Shown here one piece after another: positions 1 through 28,502 of a DNA stretch of 64,000 bases. The notes under the pieces are model-generated. The model saw only the letters and a list, made by a program, of their open reading frames with translations, made no database searches and was not told the origin of the DNA. A program made the position numbers and the translations under genes. How positions within the stretch are numbered: position 1 is the stretch's first letter; every line of letters starts with the position of its first letter. The stretch is from Fratercula arctica. Taxonomy: Eukaryota > Chordata > Aves > Charadriiformes > Alcidae. Location: NCBI GenBank assembly GCA_947846985.1, contig CANTUZ010000024.1, positions 2,399,046-2,463,045 on the forward strand. Direction: 5' to 3'.

Positions 1-2907
<2,907 letters not shown>

Positions 2908-4701
2908 CTGCACAGGCTGGAGAGGGGGGGGGGAAGACCACGGCTTCACCCTCCGACCCCCCCCACCCGACACACATTCCCGCTCCCCACCCACCGCCCC
3001 CTCGGAGCGGGATCCGGACTCCCCATGGGGGCTCTGCATCCCTCCATCCACCGGCACAGCCCCAACCAAGGGGAAACTGAGGCACGGCAGCTGGGCGGCC
3101 TGGGTGGCCCCCGCGCATTCCCGAACACCCCACGGCCGTATCCCGCCATCCCGCCGCACCCCAGGCCCCGGCAGGGGATGCAGCCAGGGAGTGGCACCCA
3201 AAGTGCCGGGGCGGGATTCGGCTCCCAGCCCCCTGGCGCGACGCCCGCGCGGCCCCATTTCAACCCGCTCCCGTGTTTATTCCCAGTTGCCTTTTCCTGG
3301 ATCCATCGCCTTCTTGCTCAACCCGGAGAAGGGTCCGGCTTTGCCGGGGCGGCTCCGGGATCACCGCCAACCCTGGGGGCCGGGGTTGGGGGGGACACAC
3401 ACAGCGAGCCCCCCCGCCCCCCAACCCTGACCCCACGGTGCCGTGTTTACCGGGACGCGTGTTTTACGGCGAAACGCCGTGTGCCGGGGGGGGAGGAAAC
3501 AGAGGTTTCCTGATCGGCACAGCTGGATTTACGGCCGCTTCCGCGCCGCTCCGGCCATGGGACACCCCAAAACTACCCGGCCCCCCCAACTCCATCCTCC
3601 CCCCTCGCCTCGGCCCGTGTTGTCATTTTGCAATTTGGGGGCCAAATAAGGAGGTGGAGGGAGGGAGGGAGAGACACCCCCCCACCCCCCCCACCATGAT
3701 CCCGGAGCGGTGAGTTTTGGGTGGAAAAACTGTTTAGTGGGAGTTTCCCTTTTCCCGCTGGTGAGGAATTAATTGCTCATCCACTGGTGAAATAAATTCC
3801 CTCCCCTGCACCCCCCCAATTCCTCCCCATGGCCCCACTGCCGGCCCCATCCGATGTGCGGGGGGGGGGGGTGGTCTGGGGCGGGGTTGGGGGTCCCGGG
3901 GCTGCTGCGAACAACAGGAACCGCTGGGAGATGCTGGCAGGAAAAGTGAGGAATCATCAAAACACGCCAGCGGGCCCCGTCTGCTCCTCACGGGGCGGGG
4001 GGGAGCCCAGCTGCCGGGAAGAGGCCCCCCCAAGGTTGCCATAGTGGTAAGAGACACCCCCCGCCCCCAATAAAGGGCTGGTTCTCCCCACCCCATGGGT
4101 GCCCCCCAGCACCCCCCGGGCGGGATGGGGAGCATCGCCCAGCGGTGATGGGTGCCATGACCCAAAGAATTGGGGGGGGGGGGGGGGGGGGAGGGCAGGG
4201 CATGTGGCTGGGGTGAGGGCAGGGGACGTGGGGACCAGTCCTGCCCCGTCCCCGTGGGGGGGGGGGACGACACGGTGCTGGGCCCCCCCCCCCCCCCCGG
4301 ACCCAGAGCCGCTATCTCTGTCCCAGCTCTTCCTCCACCGTATCCCGAGGGCTGACGCGTTTCCTCCGGGGGGGCTGCGAAGCCACAGGGATGGGGCTGG
4401 GGGAGGATGAGGTGGGGGGAGGGGGGGGGGGGGGGGGCGAGGACGAAGGTCGGGGTCAGGGTCAGCAACGGGGTCGCCATGGGGTGTCACAGCACCATCC
4501 CGTGCCCCGTCTGTCGTCACCCCACCGCTGTCACCCAGCCGCCATCCCCTCCCCACGGCCGTGGGAACCCACGACGTCCCCAAGCCCCCCCCCCCATCAC
4601 AGCACTGGGGAAAGTTCCCCCCCAGCCACCACCCCAGCGCAGCCCCCCAAAGCCACCCCCAGGACGCCAGGGTGCCCCGGACCTTGGAGGGTGGCACTCA
4701 C
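2908..4701. other. PEAR1 5' intron/flank, no further coding exon seen
   Basis: This stretch is unique GC-rich sequence with C/G homopolymers. It contains a MIR-like motif (GGGGAAACTGAGGCACGGC) near 3070 and a moderately AT-rich patch around 3720-3810. No exon with protein similarity or paired splice sites was recognised. If the candidate exon at 4702-4860 is real, this is the first intron of PEAR1. Confidence 0.5.
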
Positions 4702-4860
4702 CTGGCCGGGGGCCCGGGTGGCCAGCAGGGTCGGGGTGCGGTGGCCCCCCGAGGGGGTGGCCTGGCCGGAGGGCTCAGCCAGCCGGGACGGTGCAGCACG
4801 GCCGTCGGAAGCGGAGGGAGGGCCGCAGCCGCTCTCAGGAAGTTTGGACGTGGAGACAAC
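4702..4860 (-). promoter_or_regulatory. PEAR1: Candidate PEAR1 non-coding first exon and promoter
   Basis: On the minus strand a strong donor (CCAG|GTGAGTGCC) ends at 4702. It is preceded by GC-rich sequence with CTTCC words, as in many TATA-less promoters. The next acceptor downstream in the same direction is the AG at 2908-2909, immediately before the PEAR1 ATG, so joining the two would give a 5'-UTR exon. Mammalian PEAR1 also has a non-coding first exon. No ATG-dependent test is possible, so this is a splice-site inference only. Confidence 0.35.
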
Positions 4861-4914
4861 TACGGAAAAGGGAAAAAAATAAAAAAATAATAAAAAACCC
4901 CCACTTTAGACTTT

Positions 4915-4922
4915 CTTTTTTG

Positions 4923-4956
<34 letters not shown>

Positions 4957-4958
4957 CC
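4915..4958. repeat. Poly-T tract
   Basis: A T-rich run of about 40 nt, nearly pure, lies upstream of the candidate PEAR1 first exon on the minus strand, where it reads as poly-A. It is flanked by A-rich sequence at 4865-4900. It could be the tail of an old retroelement or a simple nucleosome-free tract; no element body was recognised. Confidence 0.8.
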
Positions 4959-5439
4959 TTCCCCTCCCCTTTTTTCTGGCCAGAAACCAGCGGGTTTTGG
5001 AACGACGGCGTCGGCGGGGGCTGCTCGCACACAGCGCTGGGAGGGTGGGGGGCCCTGGGGACGTCCCGACGCGGCTCCTCGGCCGGGTCACGCCGCTGGA
5101 GGGTGGCCCCGTCCCCCCGGGGGGGGGTCTATGGCAACCCCCCGGGCCCCCCAGCAGCGTGGCCACCCCAGTCTGCCCCATGGCTGGTGACTGGGGGACT
5201 CTGCGCGGGAGCGGACGGAGCGTGGCACCCCCGAGGGCAGGGAGCTCTGTGCCCACCCCCGGCGGTGTCCCCCCCCCCCCAGCCCTGGCGCTGGCACCCA
5301 TGGGTGCAGGGCTCGATCCGGGGTGTCCCGCAGGGATGGGGTGAGTGGATGGGACCCCCAGTGAGGGGTCGCGAGGGGCAGCGGGGACGGGGGGGTCCTT
5401 CGGATTAACAGCAGCATCTGGTGGCAGCGCGGAGCCCCG

Positions 5440-6470
5440 TGCCCAGCATCCCAGGCACATCATCCCTGCATCCCTGCATCCCGGGCACAGCATCCCTGCA
5501 TCCCGGGCACACATTCTCCCGGCATCCCTGCATCCCGGGCACAGCATCCCTGCATCCCGGGCACACATCATCCCTGCATCCCTGCATCCCAGGCACATCA
5601 TCCCTGCATCCCTGGCACAGCATCCCTGCATCCCGGGCACACATCATCCCTGCATCCCTGCATCCCAGGCACATCATCCCTGCATCCCTGGCACAGCATC
5701 CCTGCATCCCGGGCACACATCATCCCTGCATCCCTGCATCCCGGGCACAGCATCCCTGCATCCCGGACACACATCATCCCGGCATCCCTGCATCCCAGGC
5801 ACATCATCCCTGCATCCCGGGCACACATCCTCCCTGCATCCCTGCATCCCAGGCACATCATCCCTGCAGCCCTGCATCCCGGGCACACATGATCCCAGGA
5901 TCCCTGCATCCCAGGCACACAACATTCCTGCATCCTGGGCACACATGATCCCAGGATCCCTGCATCCCAGGCACACAACATTCCTGCATCCCAGGCACAT
6001 CATCCCAGGATCCCTGCATCCCGGACATATATCATGCCAGCATCCCTGCATCCCAGGCACACATCATCCCTGCATCCCAGACACACATCATTCCAGGATC
6101 CCTGCATCCCAGGCACACAACATCCATGCATCACAGACACACATGATCCCAGGATCCCTGCATCCCAGGCACATCATCCCAGAATCCCAGGCACACATCA
6201 TCCCAGTATCCCTGCATCCTGGGCACATCATCCCAGAATCCCTGCATCCTGGACACATATTATTCCTGCATCCTGGGCATACATCGTCCCAGGATCCCTG
6301 CATCCCGGCCACATATCATGCCAGCATCCCTGCATCCCAGGCACACATCATCCCTGCATCCCAGACACACATCATTCCAGGATCCCTGCATCCCAGGCAC
6401 ACATCATCCCTGCATCCTGGGGACGCATCATTCCCTCACCCTGACATCCTGGGTACACATCATCCCTGCA
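5440..6470. repeat. Minisatellite, CATCCCTGCATCCCRGGCACA family
   Basis: Tandem units of about 20-28 bp built from CATCCCTGCATCCC(A/G)GGCACA plus optional CATCAT, degrading to the right. Intergenic between the 5' end of PEAR1 and the 3' end of NTRK1. The same word family reappears at 10.55-11.34 kb. The open frames are artefacts of the repeat. Confidence 0.93.
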
Positions 6471-8170
6471 TCCCGGGATCCTGGCCACACATCTTCCCTG
6501 CATCCCAACATCCCAGGTACGTATCATGCCTTCATGCTGGGCACACGTCTTGCCCTCATCCCAGAATCCCAGGGCCACATCATCCCTCCATCCCAGGCTC
6601 GTAGGCACCCCCGCATCCCAGACACGCCTCATCCCTATATTGCGGGATCCCTGGCCAGGCCTTTCCCCTGCATCCGTACATCCCAGGATCCCCGGCCGTA
6701 CATCACCCCCATATCCTGGGATTCCTGGCCTTATATCACCCCTATATCCTGGGATCCTCAGCCATCCATCAACCCTACATCCCAGGATCCTGGCCATATA
6801 TGACCTCTGCATCCCAGGATCCCTGGCCATACATCACTCCTGTATCCTGGGATCCCTGGCTGCACATTGCCCCTACATCCCTGGGATCCTCAGCCATCCC
6901 TCACCCCTATATTCTGCGATCCTGGCCTTATATCACCCCTACATACCTGGGATCACCCCCACATCCCCTTATCCCTGCCATATATCCCACCTACTGATCT
7001 ACATCCCGGGCTCCTGACCATGTATCCCACCTGCATCCCGGGATTCCCAGCCATGTATCACCCCTATATCCCAGGATCCTGGCCTTCTACCATCCCTATA
7101 TCCCTGGGATCCTGGCCATATATCGTGCTTACATCCCAGGATCCCCAGCCATGTATCACCCCTGCATCCCTGGGATCCTGGCCATCCATCACCCCTATAT
7201 CCTGGAATCCTGGCCTTATATCATCCCTACATCCCTGGGATTACCCCCACATCCCTGGAATCATCCCCACATCCCCTTATCCCCACCATATATCCCACCT
7301 ACTGACCTACATCCCGGGCTCCTGACCACGTAACCCACCTGCATCCTGGGATTCCCAGCCATGTATCACCCCTATATCCCAGGATCCTGGCCTTATATCA
7401 CCCCTACATTCCTGGGATTACCTCCACATCCCTGGAATCACCCCTACATCCCTGGAATCCTCAGCCATCCATCACCCCTATATTCTGGGATCCTGGCCAT
7501 CCATCACCCCTGTATCCCTGGGATCTTGGCCATATATCACCCCCATATCCCGGGATCCTGGCCTCCTATCATCCCTATATCCCTGGGATCCTGGCCATAT
7601 ATCGTGCCTACATCCCCGGGATCACCCCCACATCCCCTTATCCCCGCCATATATCCCACTTACTGACCTACATCCCAGGCTCCTGACCACGTATCCCACC
7701 TGCATGCCGGGATTCCCAGCCATGTATCACCCCTGCATCCCTGGGATCCTGGCCTTCTATCACCCCTGTATCCCTGGGATCCTGGCCATATATTATGCCT
7801 ACATCCCAGGATTCTCAGCCATCCATCACCCCTATATCCTGGGATCCTGGTCTTAAATCACCCCTACATCCCTGGGATCACCCCTACATCCCGGGATCCT
7901 GGCCTTATATCACCCCTATATCCCTGGGATCACCCCTACATCCCGGGATCCTGGCCTTATATCACCCCTATATCCCTGGGATCACCCCTACATCCCGGGA
8001 TCCTGGCCTTATATCACCCCTATATCCCTGGGATCACCCCTACATCCCGGGATCCTGGCCTTATATCACCCCTATATCCCTGGGATCACCCCCACCTCCC
8101 CGTATCCCCAACATACATCCCGACCACATATCCCACCTCCATCCTGGGATTCCCAGCCACGTGGCACCCT
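6471..8170. repeat. Diverged minisatellite, TATCACCCCTATATCCCTGGGATCCTGG family
   Basis: This continues the preceding array with more diverged units of about 30 bp containing ATATCACCCC, ATATCCC and GGGATCCTGGCC. Longer blocks repeat, for example the segments starting near 6960, 7270 and 7620, which share a CCCCTTATCCC-CCATATATCCCAC stretch, so there was segmental duplication inside the array. At 7860-8090 four near-identical copies of a 51-bp unit occur. No gene is present. Confidence 0.9.
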
Positions 8171-8254
8171 CATTCCGGGACCCCCGGCCAGGCAGCTCGG
8201 CACCACCTGTGGTCCCCCCCCCATATCCAGCCGCCCCCCCCCCGGCTCCCAGCG

Positions 8255-8360
8255 AGCACACTTACATTAGCCTGATGTCAAGGCGCCGTTAATTGCTTCT
8301 CCTCGTTACAGTAATAGCTCTAATCACTTCAGAACGATTTTTCACGTCCCAGGGTGGCTC
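8255..8360. promoter_or_regulatory. AT-rich island with TTAATTGC and CTCTAATCAC words (candidate conserved element)
   Basis: A block of balanced composition in surroundings dominated by C/G runs. It contains GTTAATTGCTTC, CAGTAATAGC and CTCTAATCAC, words resembling homeodomain and bicoid-class sites. It starts where the minisatellite stops. The call rests only on composition and motif resemblance; conservation could not be tested. Confidence 0.3.
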
Positions 8361-8894
8361 AGCTGCCCCCCCCCCGTACCCTGCCCCCCCCTGCCCCGGG
8401 GGTCCATTAGGATCAAGCCCACCCGCAGCCGGGGGGCGGCTGTGGCCACCCCGAAACGCCGCTTCCCGGAGTCCGGCTGGGTACCGAGGGGTGGTGGTGG
8501 GGGGCGCGCTGAGGGAATGGATGTGCCTCCCCCCCGCCCAGGCTGGGGACATCAGGGTCGGGAAAAGCTGGGGGTATCCGGACTGGGGGGGGGGGCAATG
8601 TGGCAGTGACACCCCCCCCCCACCTTCCCCCTCTGATACTCTTAAATAAGGCGTCCCCACGGCGGTGGGGAAAATATTGCTTGGGGACACTTCAGCGGCA
8701 CTTAACCCCCCCCCCCCCCCAGGACCCCCCGGTGCCGGAGGGGACGGGGACCCCCAAGCGCACTTAGGGGGGCAGCTGGGGGGGGGGGGGCGGGTCTGTC
8801 CAGCACTCAGCCCCCCCCAGGACCCAGGATGCAGCTGCATCCCCAGCCCCGATGTCCCCAAACCCTCCGCCCCATCCTTGGGGACCACCCCAAA

Positions 8895-9092
8895 ACATTG
8901 GGGGGGGGGAATTGGGGGTCCTCTTAGGGGCTTCTGGGGGGGGGGGGAATTGGGGGTCCTCTTAGGGGCTTCTGGGGGGGGGAATTGGGGGTCCTCTTAG
9001 GGGCTTCTGGTGGGGGGGGGAATTGGGGGTCCTTTTAGGGGCTTCTGGTGGGGGGGGGGAATTGGGGGTCCTCTTAGGGGCTTCTGGGGGGC
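8895..9092. repeat. Five-copy tandem repeat (GGGGGTCCTCTTAGGGGCTTCTGG)
   Basis: Five direct copies, about 35-47 bp apart, of AATTGGGGGTCCTCTTAGGG plus GCTTCTGG separated by variable G-runs. The near-identity of the copies, with one T substitution in the fourth, indicates recent expansion. It lies 3' of NTRK1, between that gene and PEAR1. Confidence 0.9.
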
Positions 9093-9309
9093 GGTGGGAC
9101 CCCCCCCAGGAGCAGAGGCAGCCCCATTGGGGGTCCAAGGTGGTAGCACGGGGGAGCAGGAGGGTGGGTTGGTCGGGGTGGGACACCCCCCCCCTGCCCC
9201 GGTGCAGGATGAGGCCATGGACCACCAGCGGCTCCCGCCCCCCCCAGCCCCTCATTAACCCTCGTTAGCGGGGCCAGGCCGTGGGGCCGCTGGGGGCGGG
9301 GGGGGGGCG

Positions 9310-9380
9310 GCTTTGCCAGTGAGTGAACCGTTAATTACCTCATTGCCAGAATCCATTACCGCTCCCCCCGGAGCGGGTGA
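9310..9380. promoter_or_regulatory. AT-rich island with GTTAATTACC (candidate conserved element)
   Basis: A short balanced-composition segment containing CCGTTAATTACCTCATTGCC and AATCCATTACCGC, set in GC-rich DNA. TTAATTA is the classical homeodomain core. It is one of a series of such islands in the 2 kb between two minisatellites. Confidence 0.28.
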
Positions 9381-9639
9381 AATGGAGAAACTGCGGCAAA
9401 AGGTTGGGGGGGGGGGGAATAAAATCAATCAGAGCTGAACCCTTCAGGGAGCGGGGCTGGGGGGGGGCGCTTAACCCTTCAATGTCCCACCCTAAGGGGG
9501 AAACTGAGGCACGGCAGCCCCCGGGGGGAAACTGAGGCACGGCAGCCCCCAGGGGGGAAACTGAGGCAGGGCTGGGGGGGAGCTCGCCCTGCTTGGGGGG
9601 GGGGGGGAGGGGCGTGTCACCACGGTGCAAGGTCCCTTC

Positions 9640-9785
9640 TGGGGCGTTTCTCTGCGGCAATCTGCGGCGCAGGGCTGGAAAAGCTCAAGGCTGTAATCTT
9701 GTTCCTTCCTCAAATTAAATAAGAGGGGGGAGGAAAAATAAAAGGCCATAAATCAGCGCGGGCAGCAATTAGAGGGACCCCAAGG
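9640..9785. promoter_or_regulatory. AT-rich island with AATTAAATAAG and AATAAAAGGCCATAAATC
   Basis: About 145 bp of AT-richer unique sequence, including CTGTAATCTTG, CAAATTAAATAAGAG and AATAAAAGGCCATAAATCAG. It holds plus-strand AATAAA words but no gene on that strand ends here. A regulatory element is more likely than a 3' end. The evidence is composition only. Confidence 0.25.
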
Positions 9786-10089
9786 AAGCGGGATGGGGGG
9801 GGGGGCTCTGTGCCCGAGCGGGGCCCCATCCTGCCCACGCCGGCTCCCCGCATCCCAGGCTGGACCCTCGGCAAAGATTTGGGACCAGAGGGAGGGAGCG
9901 GAGCCCCGGGGTTGGGGGCTGGATCCAGCCCCACGGTGGGGTTTGGGGATGGATGAGAGTCCGGGAGCCGGTGGGGCGCTGGGGACGGCTCCGGTTTCCT
10001 CATGGTGCCATGGCCATGCCGGCACCCCCATGGACCCCCCCCGGCCGCTCCCTCCTTGCACCGTGCCTCAGTTTCCCCCGTGACCCCGC

Positions 10090-10215
10090 TTTCCTCCTGC
10101 TTATCTCGGGTGGCAGCGGGTAACGAAGGAGCTGCCAGGGCCCTGCCTGCGCTGCCTAATTAGCCAGATGAAATCAATTCAGCTCCATTACGGTCAGATC
10201 CAGGTCCCAACCATT
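10090..10215. promoter_or_regulatory. AT-rich island with CCTAATTAGCC (candidate enhancer)
   Basis: It contains GCTTATCTCGG (GATA-like in reverse), CTGCCTAATTAGCCAGATG with a palindromic TAATTA core and an E-box CAGATG next to it, and GAAATCAATTCAGC. Homeodomain plus E-box clustering is common in neural and placodal enhancers, and NTRK1 is a sensory-neuron gene, so a role in NTRK1 regulation is a reasonable guess. Confidence 0.32.
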
Positions 10216-10544
10216 ACCAGGGCGGCCGGAGAGCCCGGGGAAGGATGATGAAGTGGAAGCTCCAGGGCACGCGATAACCCCCTGGCTCCCACGGGGTGGG
10301 GGGTGGGGGGGGGGTGCGGGGAAGGGAGGGCTTCACTCTTTGAGGGTGAGGTGGTGGGAGGTGGGGGGGGGGGGTGGCTTTGTGCTGCCAAGTCCCAAAT
10401 CCCCCCTGGAGCCCTTGGTGAGGGGAGCCAGGTGTCCGGGATGGGGTATGGCGGGAGCATCCCTGGAGGGATGCCTGAGTGGTCCCCGCGGCACGGCCAA
10501 AAATCCCTCTCTGGGCTGGGGATGGGGACAGCGGTCCTGCATCC

Positions 10545-11345
10545 CTGGTGTGCATCATCCCTGCATCCCGGGCACGCATCATCCCTGCATCCCGGGATCC
10601 TGGGCACTTATCATCCCTGCATCCCAGGCTCACATCATCCCTACATCCCTGGATCCTGGGCACTCATCATCCCTGCATCCCAGGATCCTGGGCACACATC
10701 ATCCCTGGATCCCAGGATCCTGGGCACGCATCATCCCTGCATCCCAGGATCCTGGACATACATCATTCCTGGATCCCAGGCACACCTCATCCCTGCATCC
10801 CTGGAACTCATCATCCCTACATCCCAGGATCCTGGGCATGCATCATTCCTGGATCCCAGGATCCTGGACATACATCATCCCTGGATCCCAGGATCCTGGG
10901 CATGCATCATCCCTGCACCCCAGGATCCTGGACATACATCATTCCTGGATCCCTGGCACACATCATCCCTGGATCCCAGGATCCTGGGCACGCATCATCC
11001 TTGGATCCCAGGATCCTGGGCACCAATGATCCCTACATCCCTGGCACTCATCCTTGCATCCCTGGATCCTGGGCACTCATCATCCTTGGATCCCAGGATC
11101 CTGGGCACCAATGATCCCTACATCCCTGGCACTCATCCTTGCATCCCTGGATCCTGGGCACTCATCATCCCTGCATCCCAGGATCCTGGGCACACATCAT
11201 CCCTGCATCCCTGGCACTCATCATCCCTACATGCCGGCATCCTGGGCACGCATCATCCCTGCATCCCGGGCTCACACCATCCCTGCATCCCGGGATCCTG
11301 GGTATGCATCATCCCCACATCCTGGGATCCCTGGGGCATCCCCTC
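10545..11345. repeat. Minisatellite, CATCCCTGCATCCCAGGATCCTGGGCAC family
   Basis: Tandem units of roughly 28-36 bp made from CATCATCCCTGCATCCC, AGGATCCTGGGCA and (C/T)(G/A)CATCAT. An 85-bp block around 11000-11170 is duplicated almost exactly. The words are shared with the array at 5.4-6.5 kb, 4 kb away. It sits immediately 3' of the NTRK1 polyadenylation signal. Confidence 0.93.
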
Positions 11346-11480
11346 CAGCTCCTCCTCCCCAGCCAGAGCCTCCCAGTTCCAAAAAGCCCCTTTTTCTCCC
11401 CAAAAGCCCCCCATCCCGCCCCGTGCCCCCCGGACACCCCGGAGCAGGCGGTTCCCAGCGCGGGGGGAGAGATGAACAGT

Positions 11481-11486
11481 TTTATT
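11481..11486 (-). terminator. NTRK1: NTRK1 polyadenylation signal (AATAAA)
   Basis: The minus strand reads AATAAA here, 476 nt past the NTRK1 stop codon, and no other minus-strand AATAAA was noticed between them. The 3' UTR would span roughly 11465-11961 and contain several long C/G runs. Confidence 0.65.
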
Positions 11487-11961
11487 ATCGACCGGTTTCG
11501 CGAGCGTGGGGTGTCCCCCCCCAGTCCGGGGACGAAGGAGCAGCCAAGCCATGGGGTGCCCCCCAACTCCCCCAGGAGAGCCGAGCCCCCCCCCTGGCTC
11601 CTGCACTGGGGTTGGGGTGGGGGGGGGACACCTCTTGCTTCTGCTCCGCCCCCCCCCCCGGAGCAAACCCGGGGAAAGGCCAAGGAGCTGGGGGGTGGCA
11701 CAGCCACAAGGTTGGGGGGGGATGTCCCCCACCCCTACAACCCCCCTCCCCCCCCCCCAAACCCGAGGTTGGGGCAGGGTTGGGGGGCGGGGGGGGGGGG
11801 CTGGCATTTTCCACTATAAATAAGATTCCAGCCCTCTCCCCATCACTGCTCCGTTGGGTGGGGGGGAAAGGCATGCCCCCCGGGAAATGGGGAGGAGGGG
11901 GGTGGGGGGGATGGAGTAGTCGGGGCTGGGGGGGGGGGGGGGGGGGGGGGGTTGTCTCCGC

Positions 11962-26157
<14,196 letters not shown>

Positions 26158-26487
26158 CGCGGGGCCGGGGCCGGGGCCGCCCTCCCTCGCACTTGCCCGG
26201 CAGCCCGAGCACGGGGCCGTGCGGGGCTTAAAAGCATCGCAGGGACCGGCCTCCCGGGAGGGGCCGGCGGCTCCCCCCGCCCCGGCACCGCCCCGGCCCC
26301 GGAGACACCCCCCCCCACCCCCCCCCCACGGCCGGGGATGGAGGGGCAGGGCCGGCCCCCCCCGCCCGTGACTCACCGGTACTCGGGAAGTCTCCGGGGG
26401 AGGGGGGGGGAGGCTCGGCCGCAACCCTGCCCGGAGCCCCCCCGCCCCACGGAGAGTGGCCCGCCGCGCACGGGCACCGAGCAGCGC
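26158..26487 (-). promoter_or_regulatory. NTRK1: NTRK1 5' UTR and CpG-rich promoter
   Basis: Immediately upstream of the NTRK1 ATG the minus strand is CpG- and GC-box-rich. A GCTTTTAAGCC element lies about 75 bp upstream of the ATG and could act as a weak TATA-like box, and GTGACTCACC words lie near 26366-26378. The unique promoter sequence is only about 330 bp, then an 11-bp tandem array starts. Start sites cannot be fixed from sequence alone. Confidence 0.5.
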
Positions 26488-27472
26488 GCCTGCCTAAACC
26501 CTGCCTGCGCCCTGCCTAAACCCTGCCTGCGCCCTGCCTAAACCCTGCCTGCGCCCTGCCTGCGCCCTGCCTAAACCCTGCCTAAACCCTGCCTGCGCCC
26601 TGCCTAAACCCTGCCTAAACCCTGCCTGCGCCCTGCCTAAACCCTGCCTAAACCCTGCCTGCGCCCTGCCTGCACCCTGCCTGCACCCTGCCTAAACCCT
26701 GCCTAAACCCTGCCTAAACCCTGCCTAAACTCTACCTAAACCCTGCCTGCACCCTGCCTAAACCCTGCCTAAACCCTGCCTGCGCCCTGCCTAAACCCTG
26801 CCTGCACCCTGCCTGCGCCCTGCCTAAACCCTCCCTGCGCCCTGCCTGCACCCTGCCTAAACCCTGCCTGCGCCCTGCCTAAACCCTGCCTGCGCCCTGC
26901 CTAAACCCTGCCTAAACCCTGCCTAAACCCTGCCTGCGCCCTGCCTGCGCCCTGCCTAAACCCTGCCTAAACCTTGCCTGCGCCCTGCCTAAACCCTGCC
27001 TGCGCCCGTCTAAACCCTGCCTAAACCCTGCCTGCGCCCTGCCTAAACCCTGCCTAAACCCTGCCTAAACCCTGCCTAAACCTTGCCTGCGCCCTGCCTA
27101 AACCCTGCCTAAACCCTGCCTAAACCTTGCCTGTGCCCTGCCTAAACCCTGCCTAAACCCTGCCTAAACCCTGCCTGCGCCCTGCCTAAACTCTACCTAA
27201 ACCCTGCCTGCGCCCTGCCTGTACCCTGCCTAAACCCTTTCTAAACCCTGCCTAAACCCTGCCTGCACCCTGCCTAAACCCTGCCTGCGCCCTGCCTAAA
27301 CCTTGCCTGCGCCCTGCCTGCACCCTGCCTGCACCCTGCCTAAACCTTGCCTGCACCCTGCCTGCGCCCTGCCTAAACTCTGCCTGCGCCCTGTCTGCAC
27401 CCTGCCTGCGCCCTGTCTGTGCCCTGCCTAAACCCTGCCTACGCCCTGCCTAAACTCTGCCTGCACCCTGCC
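26488..27472. repeat. 11-bp two-word array (CCTGCCTAAAC and CCTGCCTGCGC)
   Basis: Nearly 1 kb (about 90 units) of strictly 11-bp repeats in two dominant versions, CCTGCCTAAAC and CCTGCCTGCGC, with rarer CCTGCCTGCAC and single-base variants. The order of the versions looks irregular. It lies between the promoter of NTRK1 and the 3' end of INSRR. One version carries a CpG per unit and the other carries TAAAC, so CpG density follows the word order. Confidence 0.95.
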
Positions 27473-28349
27473 AGCAGCCCACACCACGGCACACATGTGC
27501 ACACACATGGACACGCATGTACACACGCGCACCCGCCCCTCCAGGACCCAGCTCCGTCCCAGCACTGTAAGGGACAGGGGATGTCACACCAGCACCCCCC
27601 GGGCCACCAAGAGCCCCCCCAGCCTGTCACACACACACACCCCCCCCCAGGCTGTGCCCCCAGAATCTCAGAGCAATGGCAGAGCTGCCCCAGCTCCCCC
27701 AGCACCCCGTTATGTCGGGGTTCAGAACGGCTGGAGACGGGGCAGGGGGATATTGGGTGGCACAATGGCCCCGTCCCCAGCTGTCACCCCCCAGACAGGA
27801 CCCTCCTCTTCCTCCCCAGGGAGGCAGGGCACAGCTGGTGTGCACCCACCGCCCTCCCCCCGCCCAGTGGGCCCCCATCCCCCCCCCCCCGGCTGCTGCC
27901 TGTCTCCCACAGCGCCTCGGGGGCAGCTCATCTGTGCGCTGAGTTTAGCACGTTCTCAGCCTGCCTTCCTCCCTCATGGCTCAGCCCCAGGCCCAGCAGC
28001 CCTCTGCGGCACCCATGGGGCCACGGTCCCCCCTGGGGTGACCCCTCCCTGTGGGACCCCACTGTCCCCCCCCCAAGCAGTGTGTGTCCCCCCCCCCCAG
28101 CAGAGAGGGCTAGTGGCTGTGGCACGCAGCCCGAATTCCTCCCAGATTCCGCTGCTTTGACGTTTTTCCCCAGAAACGCCCCCGGTTCGGGCACCACAGG
28201 GCAAAGCCACAGCTGGGGCGTGCAGGAAGCGGATGGGACCGGTGGGGGAGGGCGAGGGGGGGGCACAGATGGAAAGCCCCACATGCTCCCCCCCCCCCTC
28301 CCTGTGACCCCCCCAAACCAGACACTACCATGGCTGAGCTTCATCCCCC
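27473..28349. other. Intergenic sequence between NTRK1 and INSRR, no gene seen
   Basis: Unique GC-rich sequence with short CA/CAC runs near 27490-27530 and 27630. Weak open frames occur on both strands but lack splice sites or recognisable protein content. The CCCCGAACCGGGGGCG-like stretch and the GTTTAGCACGTTC segment near 27940 have nothing diagnostic. Confidence 0.5.
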
Positions 28350-28355
28350 TTTATT
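28350..28355 (-). terminator. INSRR: Alternative INSRR polyadenylation signal (AATAAA)
   Basis: The minus strand reads AATAAA about 570 nt past the INSRR stop codon. A nearer signal exists at 28714-28719, so this would be the distal site. The segment between them contains a MIR-like fragment. Confidence 0.35.
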
Positions 28356-28502
28356 CGTGCTCATCCCACAGCCACAGATAAGACAGCGAAGCCCCTTCCG
28401 CAGACCAACACCCCTCTGACACTGGTCCCAGTGCAGGGACTGGAAGGGGGGGGGAGGGGGGGCACATGAGGGTGGCCCCAGGCGTGTCCCACTGCAGGGC
28501 TG

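Noticed and set aside
11811..11822. ATAAATAAG near the NTRK1 3' UTR as a polyadenylation signal
   Set aside because: The AATAA-type word is on the plus strand, opposite to NTRK1.
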